Of a stretch of DNA of 37,271 nucleotides, positions 24,031 through 32,139 are shown one piece after another. How positions within the stretch are numbered: position 1 is the first letter of the stretch; each line of letters opens with the position of its first letter. Under the pieces are notes generated by a model. The model was not told the origin of the DNA and made no database searches. It saw only the letters and a program-made list of their open reading frames with translations. Both the position numbers and the translations under genes were made by a program. This stretch comes from an uncultured Clostridia bacterium (GTDB taxonomy: Bacteria > Bacillota > Clostridia > Oscillospirales > Acutalibacteraceae), in contig CAMVLW010000014.1 of NCBI GenBank assembly GCA_947168445.1, positions 1 to 37,271 on the forward strand. Direction: 5' to 3'.

Positions 24031-24868
24031 GCAAACCTTTCACGATTTTGAAATCATTTTGGTGAACGACGGCTCCACAGACAATTGTCCCGCCTTGTGC
24101 GAGCAGCTTGCGAGGGAGCATGAAAATGTCCGCGTGATTCACCGCGAAAACGGCGGTCTTTCCGCCGCGCGGAACACCGGAATCGACCATACCCGCGGCG
24201 AATGGCTGACCTTTGCGGACAGCGACGACGCTGTCGCACCGGAAATGCTGGAACGGCTTGTTTCGCTTGCAAAAGAACACAACGCGCAGATTGCGTCAAT
24301 TTCCTTTGAGGGTAAGGAGAACGGCGTTCACGTTTTCTCCCCCTGCGAAGCGCTACTTCACTTGCTGAAGGAGGATAGCACCTTTACCACCTCCGCGTGT
24401 GGAAAGCTGTTTCATCATTCGCTGTTTGCGGACATACAATTTCCCGAGGGCTTGATATACGAGGACTTTTACACCGTTCCGCGCTTGATTGATAAGGCGG
24501 GCAAAATCGCTCACAGCGATGAAGCGCTCTATCATTACCGCACGGACAACAGCGAAAGCATTACGCACGCGCAGTTTTCACCCAAACGGCTTGCCTACTT
24601 TACGGTTGCGGACGAGGTTGACAAATTTCTTTCGGAGAAATATCCGTCGCTGTTAAAGCACGCGAAAAACCGCCGTACCCGCTATGCCGTCAGCTTTTTC
24701 CGACAGGCGGCACAGTGCGCCGAACGCGACAAAGAGAGCGAGCGGTTTTTGGTTCGGCAGGTGCGGCGCGGGATTTTCCCCTATCTTTTCAGCTCCTACA
24801 AAATGACGAGCAAGGCATACGGACTGCTGATTGCGCTTTGTCCGCCGCTTGCGATAAAATTATTCTAA
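23942..24868 (+). CDS. GT2-type glycosyltransferase
   Basis: 308 aa, GT-A fold. N-terminal hallmarks: LSVIVPVYNVEKYVLECVASL, LVNDGSTDNC, NGGLSAARNTGID and the metal-binding DSDD. GLIYEDFYTVPRL is also typical of the family. ATG at 23942 follows AAAGGAA at 6 nt and lies inside the 3' end of the polymerase gene. It likely adds a sugar to the repeat unit; the donor is unknown. Confidence 0.92.
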   Translation: MKVKTPFLSVIVPVYNVEKYVLECVASLTEQTFHDFEIILVNDGSTDNCPALCEQLAREHENVRVIHRENGGLSAARNTGIDHTRGEWLTFADSDDAVAPEMLERLVSLAKEHNAQIASISFEGKENGVHVFSPCEALLHLLKEDSTFTTSACGKLFHHSLFADIQFPEGLIYEDFYTVPRLIDKAGKIAHSDEALYHYRTDNSESITHAQFSPKRLAYFTVADEVDKFLSEKYPSLLKHAKNRRTRYAVSFFRQAAQCAERDKESERFLVRQVRRGIFPYLFSSYKMTSKAYGLLIALCPPLAIKLF

Positions 24869-24877
24869 GGCAACGAT

Positions 24878-25768
24878 ATGAAGATTCAACCCGAACAGCT
24901 CCATTCCATGCAGCAAATCATTCTCAATATCTTCAAGGAAGTCAAGGTCATTTTCGATAAATATGACCTGCGCTATTTCGCCATCGGCGGCACCTGCATC
25001 GGCGCGGTGCGGCACCACGGCTTTATTCCGTGGGACGACGACATGGACATTGCCATGCCTGAGCCCGACTACCGCCGCTTTATCGAAATCGCTCGGCGGG
25101 AGTTGCCGGATTATCTGGGCGTTTTTGAGCGCCGCGAGCACGACCACGACCCGATCAACGCCGCGCGCGTACACGACAAACGCACCACCTTTATTCAAAC
25201 GCACGAGGTAAAATATCCCGGCGAATACAAGGGCGTGTTCATTGACATTCTTCCGCTCTGCGGCGTTCCCGACGGAGAAAAGGAGCAGCGGGATTACTGC
25301 AAAAAATTCTGCCGCTATTTCCGCATGAACGAAAAACGCCGCTGCAGCTTCTTCTATCTCGACCGGCTGCCGTCCAGAGTGCTCTGGCTTGCGGCATTGC
25401 CGTTCCGTTTGCTGCCACGCGACTTTTGGTTCCGGCGGCTTGACAAACTCACGGCAAAGTATCCCTACGACAAAATGAAGCTGACGGGCGACACATGGGT
25501 TGCCCACATTGACAATATATTATTCGACAAAAAAATCTACGCGCGTTATATCGAGCTGCCCTTTGAGGACACCGTGATGCGGTGCTCGGCGGAATATGAC
25601 GCATACTTAAAACGCATTTTCGGCGATTACATGACGCTGCCGCCCGAGGACAAGAGAGGCGACGCGCAAAACGCCACCATTGTGCTCATTGATACGGAAA
25701 AACCGTACACCTATTATCAGAAGCTTGCCGCCGAATCGGGCGGCTTACCGCAGGACTCAACTCACTAA
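24878..25768 (+). CDS. LicD family phosphotransferase
   Basis: 296 aa. The nucleotidyltransferase-like core of LicD proteins is clear: FAIGGTCIGAVRHHGFIPWDDDMDIAMP (about residues 35-61), with GGT and the DDDMD metal motif, then GVFIDILPL. LicD proteins transfer phosphocholine or similar phospho-substituents to cell surface glycans. Here it probably decorates the polysaccharide made by this operon; no choline uptake or activation genes are visible, so the group transferred is uncertain. ATG at 24878 follows AAGG. Confidence 0.92.
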   Translation: MKIQPEQLHSMQQIILNIFKEVKVIFDKYDLRYFAIGGTCIGAVRHHGFIPWDDDMDIAMPEPDYRRFIEIARRELPDYLGVFERREHDHDPINAARVHDKRTTFIQTHEVKYPGEYKGVFIDILPLCGVPDGEKEQRDYCKKFCRYFRMNEKRRCSFFYLDRLPSRVLWLAALPFRLLPRDFWFRRLDKLTAKYPYDKMKLTGDTWVAHIDNILFDKKIYARYIELPFEDTVMRCSAEYDAYLKRIFGDYMTLPPEDKRGDAQNATIVLIDTEKPYTYYQKLAAESGGLPQDSTH

Positions 25769-25780
25769 GAAGGAACCCGT

Positions 25781-27253
25781 ATGATTGCGAAGCTGAAAAA
25801 CAAATACACCTCTATGCCTGTTCAGGTGCGGGCATCGCTGTGGTTTTTGATTTGCAACTTTATGCAAAAGGCTGTGGCGGTCATTTCTACGCCTATTTTT
25901 ACCCGGCTTCTCAGCACGGAGCAATACGGCGAATACAACGTGTTCCAGTCCTGGCTGGGCATTATCACGGTGATTGTCACACTCAACCTCAGCGCGGGTG
26001 TGTTTTTACAGGGCATGGTGAAATTTGACCACGATTCAAAGGTCTATGCCTCCACCATGCAGGGCTTGTCGCTGGCGCTTTGCACCGGCTGGACGGTGAT
26101 TTACTTTATTTTCAGAGCGTACTTCAACAACCTGTTTTCGCTCAACACCACCCAGATGTGCTTTATGCTGGCGCTGATATGGTCAACGGCGGCGTTCCAG
26201 TTCTGGTCAACCGAGCAGCGCGTCAACAACAATTACCGTCTGCTTGTGGCGCTGACAATGGTCGTCATGCTCGCGCAGCCGGCGCTGGGCGTTGTGCTGG
26301 TGCTCTTTGCGCAGCCTGCCGACAAAGCGACCGCGCGAATTTTGGGCATGGTGATTGTCAACCTTGCCGCTTACACCTGGTGCTTCTTCATTCAGATGAA
26401 GCGCGGAAAAAAGTTTTTCTCCAAAACCTACTGGCTGTATGCGCTGAAATTCAACCTGCCGCTGGTGCCGCATTATCTTTCGCAGACGGTGCTTTACAGT
26501 GCCGACCGCATTATGATCAGCCGCTACATCAGCGACGACGCCGCGGGTATTTACAGCCTTGCGTATTCCGTTGCGGTGATTATGTCCATGTTCAACACCG
26601 CGCTCAATCAAACGCTGGGTCCGTGGGTCTACCGCAAAATCAAGGAGCGCAAGGCAACCGATATTGCGGGCGTGGAATACACCTCCATGCTGATTATTGC
26701 CGTCGCGAACATTGTGCTGATTATGCTGGCGCCCGAGGCAATCGCATTTTTTGCGCCGCCCGAATACAGCGCCGCAAAATGGGTGGTGCCGCCTGTCGCG
26801 CTGGGCATGTTCTTCATGTTCATGTACGACATGTTCGCGGCGTTCCAGTTCTATTTTGAAAAATCGTGGTTCATCATGCTCGCGAGCATTACGGGAGCGG
26901 GACTGAATATCGTGCTGAACTACCTTTTCCTCAGTCCCCAGCGGCTCGGCTTCGGCTATGTTGCCGCGGGCTACACAACGCTGATTTGCTACATTCTCTA
27001 CGCGGTGGGTCACTATATTTGTATGCGCTGGGTGTGCCGCAAGCACCTTGACGGCGTGCGGGTTTACGACCCGAAAATCCTCTTGGGCGTATCCTCTGCC
27101 TTCGTCGCGGCAGGTCTGCTGCTCACGCTGACCTACGAGCTGCCCGTTGTGCGGTTCAGCTTGGTCGGCGCGGTCATTATCGTGCTGATTATCTTCCGCA
27201 AAAAGGTGATTGCCAACGCAAAGAAAATCCTCGCGCTGCGCAAGGAAGGCTGA
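25781..27253 (+). CDS. Wzx-type polysaccharide flippase
   Basis: 490 aa with about fourteen hydrophobic segments, of the oligosaccharide flippase (MOP) superfamily. KAVAVISTPIFTRLLSTEQYGEYNVFQSW at the N-terminus is the typical Wzx signature. It should move the undecaprenyl-linked repeat unit across the membrane for the Wzy-like polymerase. ATG at 25781 follows AAGAAGGAA. It is the last gene before the terminator at 27302. Confidence 0.93.
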   Translation: MIAKLKNKYTSMPVQVRASLWFLICNFMQKAVAVISTPIFTRLLSTEQYGEYNVFQSWLGIITVIVTLNLSAGVFLQGMVKFDHDSKVYASTMQGLSLALCTGWTVIYFIFRAYFNNLFSLNTTQMCFMLALIWSTAAFQFWSTEQRVNNNYRLLVALTMVVMLAQPALGVVLVLFAQPADKATARILGMVIVNLAAYTWCFFIQMKRGKKFFSKTYWLYALKFNLPLVPHYLSQTVLYSADRIMISRYISDDAAGIYSLAYSVAVIMSMFNTALNQTLGPWVYRKIKERKATDIAGVEYTSMLIIAVANIVLIMLAPEAIAFFAPPEYSAAKWVVPPVALGMFFMFMYDMFAAFQFYFEKSWFIMLASITGAGLNIVLNYLFLSPQRLGFGYVAAGYTTLICYILYAVGHYICMRWVCRKHLDGVRVYDPKILLGVSSAFVAAGLLLTLTYELPVVRFSLVGAVIIVLIIFRKKVIANAKKILALRKEG

Positions 27254-27301
27254 TAACAATCGCGTTTTCAGCGCCGGCACATTGTACTATAATCATATCA
27301 G

Positions 27302-27356
27302 GGGTTTGGCTCTTACTCACGAATCGAGTTTTGAGTCAAACCCTTTTAACTTTTTT
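27302..27356 (+). terminator. Terminator of the polysaccharide operon
   Basis: GGGTTTGGCTC and GAGTCAAACCC form an 11-bp stem with one G-U pair and a 20-nt loop, followed by TTTT and then TTTTTT. Confidence 0.85.
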
Positions 27357-27395
27357 AAAATATTTAAGGTTCTTTTAAGTTTTCGGCTCTATACT
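27344..27395 (+). promoter_or_regulatory. TTTTAA direct repeats and -10 box; PhoB/OmpR-type promoter
   Basis: TTTTAA-like elements start at 27344, 27353, 27362 (ATTTAAG) and 27373, about one turn apart. The best pair is TTTAAG at 27363 and 27374, an 11-bp step. The last ends 10 bp before a TATACT -10 box (27390-27395), and there is no good -35. This spacing is typical of promoters activated by PhoB/OmpR-family regulators. The regulator is not in the window. Confidence 0.55.
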
Positions 27396-27458
27396 GTAGC
27401 CACAAAAGATAAAACAAACCTTATAGGACAGCATATAACAAAAACGGAGGTACTGATT

Positions 27459-28748
27459 ATGTTAAAGAAATTATCTGTATTCGTATTAGCAGCGCTTTTG
27501 GCGGCTTCAATGGCAGCATGCAGCGGCAACGGCGGCAATTCTTCGGCTGCTTCCTCACAGTCAGCGCAGAACAGCGCGGCAAGCACCGCAAGCGCGGCGC
27601 AAAGCGGCAATTCCTCATCCGCTTCGAGCGTCACCACCACCATCAACACTTCCTCAGGCGGCAAGCTTGACACCGCCGATTTGTTCACCGACCGCGACCT
27701 TACCCAAACCGCTGATTTGACAGACGCGAAAAGCTACACCCTGAGCGACGGCAAAACCATTACCATCAATGCCGAGGGCGTGTATGTCATCAGCGGCACC
27801 GCCTCCAACGCTTCGATTGTAGTTGACGCGGCGGACACCGACAAGGTGCAGCTGGTGCTGGACAACGCCAACATCACCAACAGCAGCACTCCCGCTATCT
27901 ATGTAAAGAGCGCCGACAAGGTGTTTGTCACCACTGCCGAGGGCAGCACCAACACCCTTTCCGTGACGGGAACCTTCTCCGCTGACGGCGAAACCAACAC
28001 CGACGCGGTGATTTTCTCCAAGGACGATTTGGTACTCAACGGCTTGGGCACGCTGAACATTCAGTCAACCAACAACGGAATTTCCTGCAAGGACGACCTC
28101 AAGGTGACAGGCGGCACCATCAATATTGAGTGCTCCTCCGACGGCTTGGAGGCAAACGACTCCATTTCCATCGCAGACGGCAACATCACCATCAACACCG
28201 CCAAGGACGGTATCCACAGCGAAAACGACGAGGACAACAGCCAAGGCTCCGTTTATATCTGCGGCGGCACCATTACCGTGAACGCAGGCAGCGACGCGAT
28301 TCAGGGCACTACCGTGGTTCAGATTGACAACGGCAGCCTCACCCTCAGCGGCGGCGAGTGCATTGAAGCTACCTATGTGCAGATTAACGGCGGCACGATT
28401 AACATTTCCGCAAGCGACGACGGCATCAACGGCTCCGGCAAGTCGAGCGCCTACAGCACAACCGTTGAGATTACCGGCGGCGACATCACCATCGTGATGG
28501 GTCAGGGCGACACCGACGGCATTGACTCCAACGGCGACATCTATATCCGCGGCGGCAACATCAACATCACCGGACAGTCGGCATGTGACTACGACGGCAA
28601 GGCGGAAAAGACCGGCGGCACCCTGATTGTCAACGGCGTTGAAACCGACACCATTCCCAACCAGATGATGGGCGGCGGCGGAATGGGCAGCGGCAGAGGC
28701 GGCATGCAGCCCGGCGGAAATATGCCCGGCGGAAACTTCGGCTTCTAA
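27459..28748 (+). CDS. Cthe_2159-like carbohydrate-binding lipoprotein
   Basis: 429 aa. Lipoprotein signal with box MAAC (Cys at about residue 21), then a low-complexity Ser/Ala/Gly linker (about 22-65), then a beta-helix domain with repeated GG-T-I-N-I and S-D-G-I turns (DDLKVTGGTINIECSSDGL). That is the pattern of the Cthe_2159 family, which binds calcium and acidic polysaccharides such as pectin. It ends in a Met/Gly-rich tail (GGGGMGSGRGGMQPGG). ATG at 27459 follows ACGGAGG. Monocistronic, with its own terminator. Surface glycan binding is inferred from the family. Confidence 0.85.
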   Translation: MLKKLSVFVLAALLAASMAACSGNGGNSSAASSQSAQNSAASTASAAQSGNSSSASSVTTTINTSSGGKLDTADLFTDRDLTQTADLTDAKSYTLSDGKTITINAEGVYVISGTASNASIVVDAADTDKVQLVLDNANITNSSTPAIYVKSADKVFVTTAEGSTNTLSVTGTFSADGETNTDAVIFSKDDLVLNGLGTLNIQSTNNGISCKDDLKVTGGTINIECSSDGLEANDSISIADGNITINTAKDGIHSENDEDNSQGSVYICGGTITVNAGSDAIQGTTVVQIDNGSLTLSGGECIEATYVQINGGTINISASDDGINGSGKSSAYSTTVEITGGDITIVMGQGDTDGIDSNGDIYIRGGNINITGQSACDYDGKAEKTGGTLIVNGVETDTIPNQMMGGGGMGSGRGGMQPGGNMPGGNFGF

Positions 28749-28795
28749 TTTCACCCTATAACTTCACCTTCTTTCATAATTGTTCATATAAAAGG

Positions 28796-28826
28796 GCAGG
28801 CACAGCACACTGTGTCTGCTTTTTTT
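28796..28826 (+). terminator. Terminator of the carbohydrate-binding lipoprotein gene
   Basis: GCAGGCACAG and CTGTGTCTGC form a 10-bp stem with one G-U pair and a short loop, followed by seven T. Confidence 0.88.
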
Positions 28827-28852
28827 GTCGGAAAATTTTTTGTCAAAACCTA

Positions 28853-28881
28853 TTGACATACTAGGAAAAGTGTGCTATGAT
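28853..28881 (+). promoter_or_regulatory. Strong SigA-type promoter of the Cys leader-metY unit
   Basis: A consensus TTGACA (28853-28858) and TATGAT (28876-28881) are spaced 17 bp. The transcript starts near 28888, leaving a 5' leader of about 150 nt before metY. Confidence 0.85.
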
Positions 28882-28904
28882 AGTGTCACGCTAATAACCT
28901 AGTA
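28859..28904. promoter_or_regulatory. Inverted repeat TACTAGG/CCTAGTA spanning the metY promoter
   Basis: A perfect 7-bp inverted repeat: TACTAGG directly after the -35 box (28859-28865) and CCTAGTA just past the start site (28898-28904). The right arm is also half of CCTA-N9-TAGG (28898-28914). These could be repressor sites. An Rrf2-type sulfur regulator is a guess based on gene function only. Confidence 0.4.
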
Positions 28905-28933
28905 TTTCGATAGGCGATATAGGAGAATCAAAC

Positions 28934-28984
28934 ATGAAACACTTTCCTAACCTTTTTTGTTTTGACGGACGAATGTGCTGTTGA
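28934..28984 (+). CDS. Cysteine-codon leader peptide (MKHFPNLFCFDGRMCC)
   Basis: A 16-aa open reading frame in the metY leader, with AGGAG 8 nt before its ATG and a TGA stop at 28982-28984. It has three Cys codons, two in tandem just before the stop. Three Cys in 16 residues ahead of a sulfhydrylase gene is the design expected of a leader peptide that senses charged tRNA-Cys. The segment 28951-28960 inside it is complementary to the metY ribosome-binding site. The peptide itself probably has no function. Confidence 0.65.
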   Translation: MKHFPNLFCFDGRMCC

Positions 28985-29027
28985 CGCTTCCGTAACACGA
29001 CATCATTTTCAATTCATGACAAAAAGG
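28951..29027 (+). promoter_or_regulatory. Predicted anti-SD/SD pairing controlling metY translation
   Basis: CCTTTTTTGT (28951-28960, within the leader ORF) can pair with ACAAAAAGG (29019-29027), which contains most of the metY Shine-Dalgarno AAAAAGGAG; one T is bulged. A ribosome held in the leader ORF would block this pairing and expose the metY start. Confidence 0.45.
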
Positions 29028-29038
29028 AGTTTATCATT

Positions 29039-30334
29039 ATGAGTACATTAAAAGAAAGAAATCTTCACTTTGAAACCAAGCAGCTTCATGTCGGTCAGGA
29101 ACAGGCTGACCCTGTGACCGACGCGCGCGCTGTGCCGATTTACGCCACCACCTCTTATGTGTTTCACGACAGCCAGCACGCGGCTGACCGCTTTGGACTG
29201 CGCGATCCGGGCAACATTTACGGCAGACTGACCAACCCCACGCAGGGCGTTTTTGAGGAAAGAATCGCGGCGCTTGAGGGCGGCTCGGCGGCTCTCGCGG
29301 TTGCCTCCGGCGCGGCGGCGATTACCTACACCATTCAGGCGATTGCCAAGGCGGGACACAACATTGTCGCGGCAAAGACCATTTACGGCGGCAGCTACAA
29401 CCTGCTTGCCCACACCCTGCCCGAATTCGGCGTGACAACCACCTTTGTTGACCCCGACGAGGACGGCGCGTTTGAAGCGGCGATTGACGAAAACACCCGC
29501 GCGCTCTACATCGAGAGCCTCGGCAACCCCAATTCGAACATTATTGATATTGAAAAGCTCGCTGCTGTGGCGCATGCGCACGACATTCCGCTGATTGTTG
29601 ACAGCACCTTCGCCACTCCCTACCTGCTCCGTCCGTTTGAGTACGGCGCGGACATTGTGGTACATTCCGCGACCAAATTTATCGGCGGTCACGGCACGGC
29701 AATCGGCGGCGTGATTATCGAGAGCGGCAAGTTTGACTGGGCGGCAAGCGGCAAGTTCCCGCAGTTTTCCGCGCCGAATCCCTCCTACCACGGCGCTGTG
29801 TTCACGCAGGCGGCTCCCGGAGCGGCGTTTGTCACCTATATCCGCGCCATTTTGCTGCGCGACACCGGCGCGACCATCTCCCCCTTCCACGCATTTATTT
29901 TCCTGCAAGGCTTGGAAACCCTCTCGCTGCGCGTAGAGCGCCACGCCTTCAACACCGCAAAAGTGCTTGAATTCTTGCAGAATCACCCCAAGGTAGAGCA
30001 TGTCAACCATCCGTCGCTGCCGGATTCGGGCTACAAGGCGTTGTATGACAAGTATTTCCCCAACGGCGGCGGCTCCATCTTCACCTTTGAGGTGAAGGGC
30101 GGCGAGGACGAAGCGAAGAAGTTTATCGACAATTTGCAGGTGTTCTCACTGCTGGCGAATGTCGCGGATGTAAAATCGCTTGCGATTCACCCGGCTTCCA
30201 CCACCCACTCCCAGCTTACCGAGGAAGAACTTGCGGAGCAGGGCATCAAGCCCAACACCATTCGTCTTTCCATCGGTACCGAGCACATTGACGACATCCT
30301 GTTTGATTTGCAGGAAGCATTTGACGCCATTTGA
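29039..30334 (+). CDS. metY: O-acetylhomoserine sulfhydrylase (homocysteine synthase)
   Basis: PLP enzyme of 431 aa that converts O-acetylhomoserine and sulfide to homocysteine and acetate. Cys/Met-metabolism fold features are present: YGRLTNPTQ, LEGGSAALAVASGAAA, ESLGNPNSNIID, DSTFATPYL, and the PLP lysine Lys213 in HSATKFIGGHG. The length of about 430 aa and the insert after that motif favour MetY over MetB/MetC (about 380 aa). ATG at 29039 follows AAAAAGGAG. It pairs functionally with the acetyl-type metA at 10281. The Cys leader peptide upstream suggests control by cysteine supply. Confidence 0.94.
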   Translation: MSTLKERNLHFETKQLHVGQEQADPVTDARAVPIYATTSYVFHDSQHAADRFGLRDPGNIYGRLTNPTQGVFEERIAALEGGSAALAVASGAAAITYTIQAIAKAGHNIVAAKTIYGGSYNLLAHTLPEFGVTTTFVDPDEDGAFEAAIDENTRALYIESLGNPNSNIIDIEKLAAVAHAHDIPLIVDSTFATPYLLRPFEYGADIVVHSATKFIGGHGTAIGGVIIESGKFDWAASGKFPQFSAPNPSYHGAVFTQAAPGAAFVTYIRAILLRDTGATISPFHAFIFLQGLETLSLRVERHAFNTAKVLEFLQNHPKVEHVNHPSLPDSGYKALYDKYFPNGGGSIFTFEVKGGEDEAKKFIDNLQVFSLLANVADVKSLAIHPASTTHSQLTEEELAEQGIKPNTIRLSIGTEHIDDILFDLQEAFDAI

Positions 30335-30379
30335 TAATTTAAACCTTTTCCATTGAATCATAGTTCTCCCCAAGCAGCG

Positions 30380-30408
30380 AAAAGCGCGCCCTGACGGACG
30401 CGCTTTTT
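30380..30408. terminator. Bidirectional terminator between metY and the HAD gene
   Basis: AAAAGCGCG and CGCGCTTTT flank a 10-nt loop, with T-runs on both strands, between two convergent genes. Confidence 0.88.
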
Positions 30409-30409
30409 G

Positions 30410-31072
30410 TTATGCAGCAGCATTTGTTTTTTGAATAATCTTAATGACGCTCTCTAAATGCTCCGCTGTGGCGAACAGATAATGCTTCAACTCCTGCGAG
30501 GGATTGTCCAAATCGGGAACCAGAACGGTTTTGCAGCCTGCGGCGGAAGCGGAACGCACGCCGTTGGTGGAATCCTCCAGCGCAAGACACGCTTCGGGCT
30601 TCAAGCCCAGCCGTCCGGCGGCGTAAAGGTAAATGTCCGGCTCCGGCTTGCCCTTTGCCACCTGCCGTGCGCTGCAAATGGCGTCAAAATAATCCGCCAA
30701 GCCGACCTGCCGCAGATACTCCGTCGCCCGCTCCACCGGGGTTGCCGTGGCGAGCGCGACCCTGAAGCCGTTTTGCTTCAGCCATTTCAGCAGCGTTTCG
30801 GCGCCCGGCTTTGCTTCAATGCCGTGCGCGCTCACGTAGCTGTCCATCAGTTCAACCCGCTTGTTGCGCACCGCGTCGTAATTGAACTGCGAACCGAACC
30901 AGCCCTGCAATTTGGCAATCGCAAACGGACGCGCCATTGAGCGGATACCGAGCGCGTGCTCCTTTTGCATGGGAAAGCCGTAGAACCGCGCCGCCTCGCA
31001 CCAAAACCGCACATAAAGCTTTTCGGAATCGAGCATTACGCCGTCCATGTCGGAAATCACGCCCTTAATCAT
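30410..31072 (-). CDS. HAD superfamily phosphatase/phosphomutase, beta-PGM-like
   Basis: 220 aa, cytosolic. HAD motifs: DMDGVMLDSE near the N-terminus with both catalytic aspartates, ATATP (motif II), KGKPEPDIY (motif III lysine) and ALEDSTNGVRSA (motif IV acid). The helical cap after the first motif puts it with beta-phosphoglucomutase/phosphatase-like members. The substrate is unknown. ATG at 31072 follows AGGAGGG. The EamA gene ends 8 bp inside its start, so the two are coupled. Confidence 0.9.
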   Translation of the reverse strand: MIKGVISDMDGVMLDSEKLYVRFWCEAARFYGFPMQKEHALGIRSMARPFAIAKLQGWFGSQFNYDAVRNKRVELMDSYVSAHGIEAKPGAETLLKWLKQNGFRVALATATPVERATEYLRQVGLADYFDAICSARQVAKGKPEPDIYLYAAGRLGLKPEACLALEDSTNGVRSASAAGCKTVLVPDLDNPSQELKHYLFATAEHLESVIKIIQKTNAAA

Positions 31073-31991
31073 TCTTTTCCCTCCTCGAAACATTCACCAA
31101 AACAATTCCCGCCGCAATCAGCACAAGCGAAAGCAGCGTTTCGGCGCGGAACACATTTTCGCCGAGCAGCAAGCCCGACAGCACTGTGCCGAACACCGGT
31201 ACCAGCAAATTGAATACGGAAATTTTGCTTGCGGGATGGTGCTTGAGCAGCGCTGTCCACACAGAGAACGCCGCCGCCGAGACCAGCGCCAGCCACAGCA
31301 GAATCAGCAAGCCCTGCCAATTGAGCAGATTCAGCCTGCCGCCGCACACAAAGCCGACAGCCGTCAGCCCCAAGCCCCCGAACAGCAATTGATAGGCGGT
31401 GATTTTTACAGGGTCTCTCCCCTGCGTCACCTGTTTGGCGATTAAATTGCCGCTTGCCGCAAACACCGTGCTCATAAATATCAAGAAATCGCCGAACAGC
31501 GTGTCAAGCTGAAAGCCGCCGAAGCCGTTCATCACCAGCACGCCGCCGAAGCCGAGAACGCAGCCGAGGATTTTGAGCGCCGTCAGGCGGTCGCTTTTGA
31601 AAAACACCGCCGCGCCGAGCACGGTCAAAAAGGACGCGCAGGCGGTGATAATGGACGTATTCGCGCTTGTGGTGAAGCTCAGCCCGGCATAGGTGAAAAG
31701 ATACTGTCCCAGCGTTTGCACGCCGCCGAGCAGCAAAACAGGCTTCACATCTCCCTTTTGCAAGCGAGCGGATTCTTTTCCGCGAAACAGCAAAAACGCC
31801 AGCACCATCACGCCCGCAAGCGAAAACCGCAAACCCGCAAACAGCATTGCGGCGCCAATATCGCCGTCCGCCACCGAAAACGCCGTGTAGCCCAGCTTAA
31901 TGAACGGAAACGCCGTGCCCCACAGCAGCGTGCAGAACACCGCGCCCAAATATGCCGCTGTGCGGTTTTGTAAAATAGATTGTTTCATCAT
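31065..31991 (-). CDS. EamA/DMT superfamily transporter
   Basis: 308 aa with ten hydrophobic segments in two EamA repeats; the first begins GAVFCTLLWGTAFPFIKLGY and the second GDFLIFMSTVFAASGNLIAKQ. It ends in a short basic cytoplasmic tail (SRREKND). The family exports or imports amino acids and related metabolites; the substrate cannot be told. Two consecutive ATG codons occur at 31991 and 31988, with no clear Shine-Dalgarno. It overlaps the HAD gene by 8 bp. Confidence 0.9.
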   Translation of the reverse strand: MMKQSILQNRTAAYLGAVFCTLLWGTAFPFIKLGYTAFSVADGDIGAAMLFAGLRFSLAGVMVLAFLLFRGKESARLQKGDVKPVLLLGGVQTLGQYLFTYAGLSFTTSANTSIITACASFLTVLGAAVFFKSDRLTALKILGCVLGFGGVLVMNGFGGFQLDTLFGDFLIFMSTVFAASGNLIAKQVTQGRDPVKITAYQLLFGGLGLTAVGFVCGGRLNLLNWQGLLILLWLALVSAAAFSVWTALLKHHPASKISVFNLLVPVFGTVLSGLLLGENVFRAETLLSLVLIAAGIVLVNVSRREKND

Positions 31992-32007
31992 ATCATATCA
32001 GATAAAG

Positions 32008-32037
32008 AAAGCGATACAGCATAAGCCATATCGCTTT
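32008..32037. terminator. Hairpin between transketolase and EamA genes
   Basis: AAAGCGATA and TATCGCTTT form a perfect 9-bp stem with a 12-nt loop. On the minus strand it is followed by TTTCTTTATC-like sequence and could end the transketolase transcript. The stronger T6 run is on the plus strand. Confidence 0.6.
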
Positions 32038-32139
32038 TTTGTTTTACAGAAAATTACGTTGTTTTGATTCCGCCGTTAATGAAGGTTTCCAAGCGAAGAA
32101 TGATTTCCAAGGGCGGAACCGGACGCAGCGTCACACTGC

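Noticed and set aside
28882..29038. SAM riboswitch or T-box upstream of metY
   Set aside because: No matching conserved core, no T-box sequence and no terminator hairpin are visible. The Cys leader ORF explains the region better.
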